Source: Paraburkholderia caffeinitolerans
GTDB lineage: Bacteria; Pseudomonadota; Gammaproteobacteria; Burkholderiales; Burkholderiaceae
Assembly: GCF_902859945.1 (NCBI RefSeq)
Contig: NZ_CADIKL010000008.1
Coordinates: 124,001-188,000, forward strand
DNA length: 64,000 nucleotides
Reading direction: 5' to 3'
The first letter of the stretch is position 1. Each line of letters starts with the position of its first letter. The position numbers and the translations under genes are program-made. Under the pieces are notes generated by a model. It did not search any database and was not told where the DNA came from. It was given only the letters and a program-made list of their open reading frames with translations. This document shows, one piece after another, positions 63,662 through 64,000 of the stretch.

Positions 63662-64000
63662 ATGAAGGCTTCGATGATGCTGTACCCGGTGGACGCGATC
63701 GAGACGGCGCTGCCGTTCTTCGTCGACGGGCTTGGGCTCACGGTGAAAATGCGCGACGGCGAGCGCTATTGCGCGCTGGAGGGCGGTCCGCTCACGATCG
63801 CGCTGGTGGCGGGCGACGAGCGCATCGTCGAGCGGCCCGCGCTAACGTTTCGGATTGCCGAGGATGACGATCTCTACGCCGCCATGGAGCGCGTAGTGGC
63901 CACGGGCGCCAGCGTGCGCGCCCCTGTGCAGCAGGGCCCGCACGAGTTGCGCGCGGTTCTGGAGGATCGCAACGGCGCGCTGCTCGTGCTCACGCAAAAG
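63662..64000 (+). CDS. VOC (glyoxalase/dioxygenase superfamily) protein, 3'-truncated by the window edge
   Basis: At least 113 residues begin MKASMMLYPVDAIETALPFFVDGLGLTVKMRDGERYCALEGGPLT and continue with a second beta-alpha-beta unit (DDDLYAAMERVVATGASV, then GPHELRAVLEDRNGALLVL). This is one complete VOC module of glyoxalase or epimerase type without assignable metal ligands. It is divergent from the LLM gene and shares its regulatory region, so it may belong to the steroid regulon. The stop codon is beyond the window. Confidence 0.75.
   Translation, partial: MKASMMLYPVDAIETALPFFVDGLGLTVKMRDGERYCALEGGPLTIALVAGDERIVERPALTFRIAEDDDLYAAMERVVATGASVRAPVQQGPHELRAVLEDRNGALLVLTQK

Overview
The window is high-GC DNA with many ATGA-coupled genes, a DUF4148 protein, a DbpA helicase and an OmpC-type porin. 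This points to a soil or host-associated Burkholderiales bacterium, most likely of the Burkholderia/Paraburkholderia/Caballeronia/Cupriavidus group. The genus is inferred from gene content and base composition only.

The dominant content is a steroid-degradation island that covers rings A to D. Left arm (10.8-20.1 kb): ketosteroid isomerase, an SDR and the HsaD-type hydrolase on the minus strand; another SDR, the DUF1302 and DUF1329 envelope proteins and hsaE-hsaF-hsaG on the plus strand. Right arm (31.5-63.4 kb, nearly all minus strand): an LLM flavoenzyme; hsaA, kstD, hsaB, a second FAD steroid dehydrogenase, a 3beta/17beta-HSD, kshB and fadD3; then hsaC, ipdA, ipdB, two crotonases (one echA20-like), ipdC, four acyl-CoA dehydrogenases (one fadE30-like), fadA6, an Hsd4A-like SDR, ipdF, a MaoC protein, a second thiolase, a YCF48 beta-propeller, an RND/MMPL transporter and kshA. 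Together they predict oxidation of the 3-ketosteroid, 9-alpha hydroxylation and B-ring opening (KshAB/KstD), A-ring hydroxylation and meta-cleavage (HsaAB, HsaC), hydrolysis (HsaD), conversion of the released dienoate to pyruvate and acyl-CoA (HsaEFG), and CoA-dependent C/D-ring degradation (FadD3, FadE30, IpdF, IpdC, EchA20, IpdAB, FadA6). DUF1302, DUF1329, YCF48 and the RND protein look like a trans-envelope steroid-handling system.

The most interesting non-coding signal is an 18-bp element, TARTCY-N5-GACGATG in the gene sense. It lies upstream of the hsaD operon, the DUF1302 operon, the hsaC operon and the LLM gene, always in the same orientation relative to the gene. A weaker fifth copy faces the divergent VOC gene at the right edge. 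It is a candidate binding site for an unidentified steroid regulator; no obvious steroid regulator gene is in the window.

Flanking and interrupting regions: a partial unknown gene and a periplasmic beta-propeller at the left; acuR-acuI (acrylyl-CoA reductase), a DsbA-family protein and a CPA1 Na+/H+ antiporter; a decayed, 5'-truncated and frameshifted vgrG coupled to two unknown genes; and dbpA. Between the two steroid arms (20.2-31.4 kb) lie a secreted tyrosine phosphatase, an NCS1 permease with gbuA and a divergent LysR gene, two orphan OmpR-type response regulators with atypical receivers, a porin, a YncE-like propeller, an OxlT-type MFS transporter and a DUF4148 protein. A PunR-like LysR gene and a small DMT transporter sit between hsaC and fadD3. 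No rRNA, tRNA, CRISPR array or intact insertion sequence was seen.
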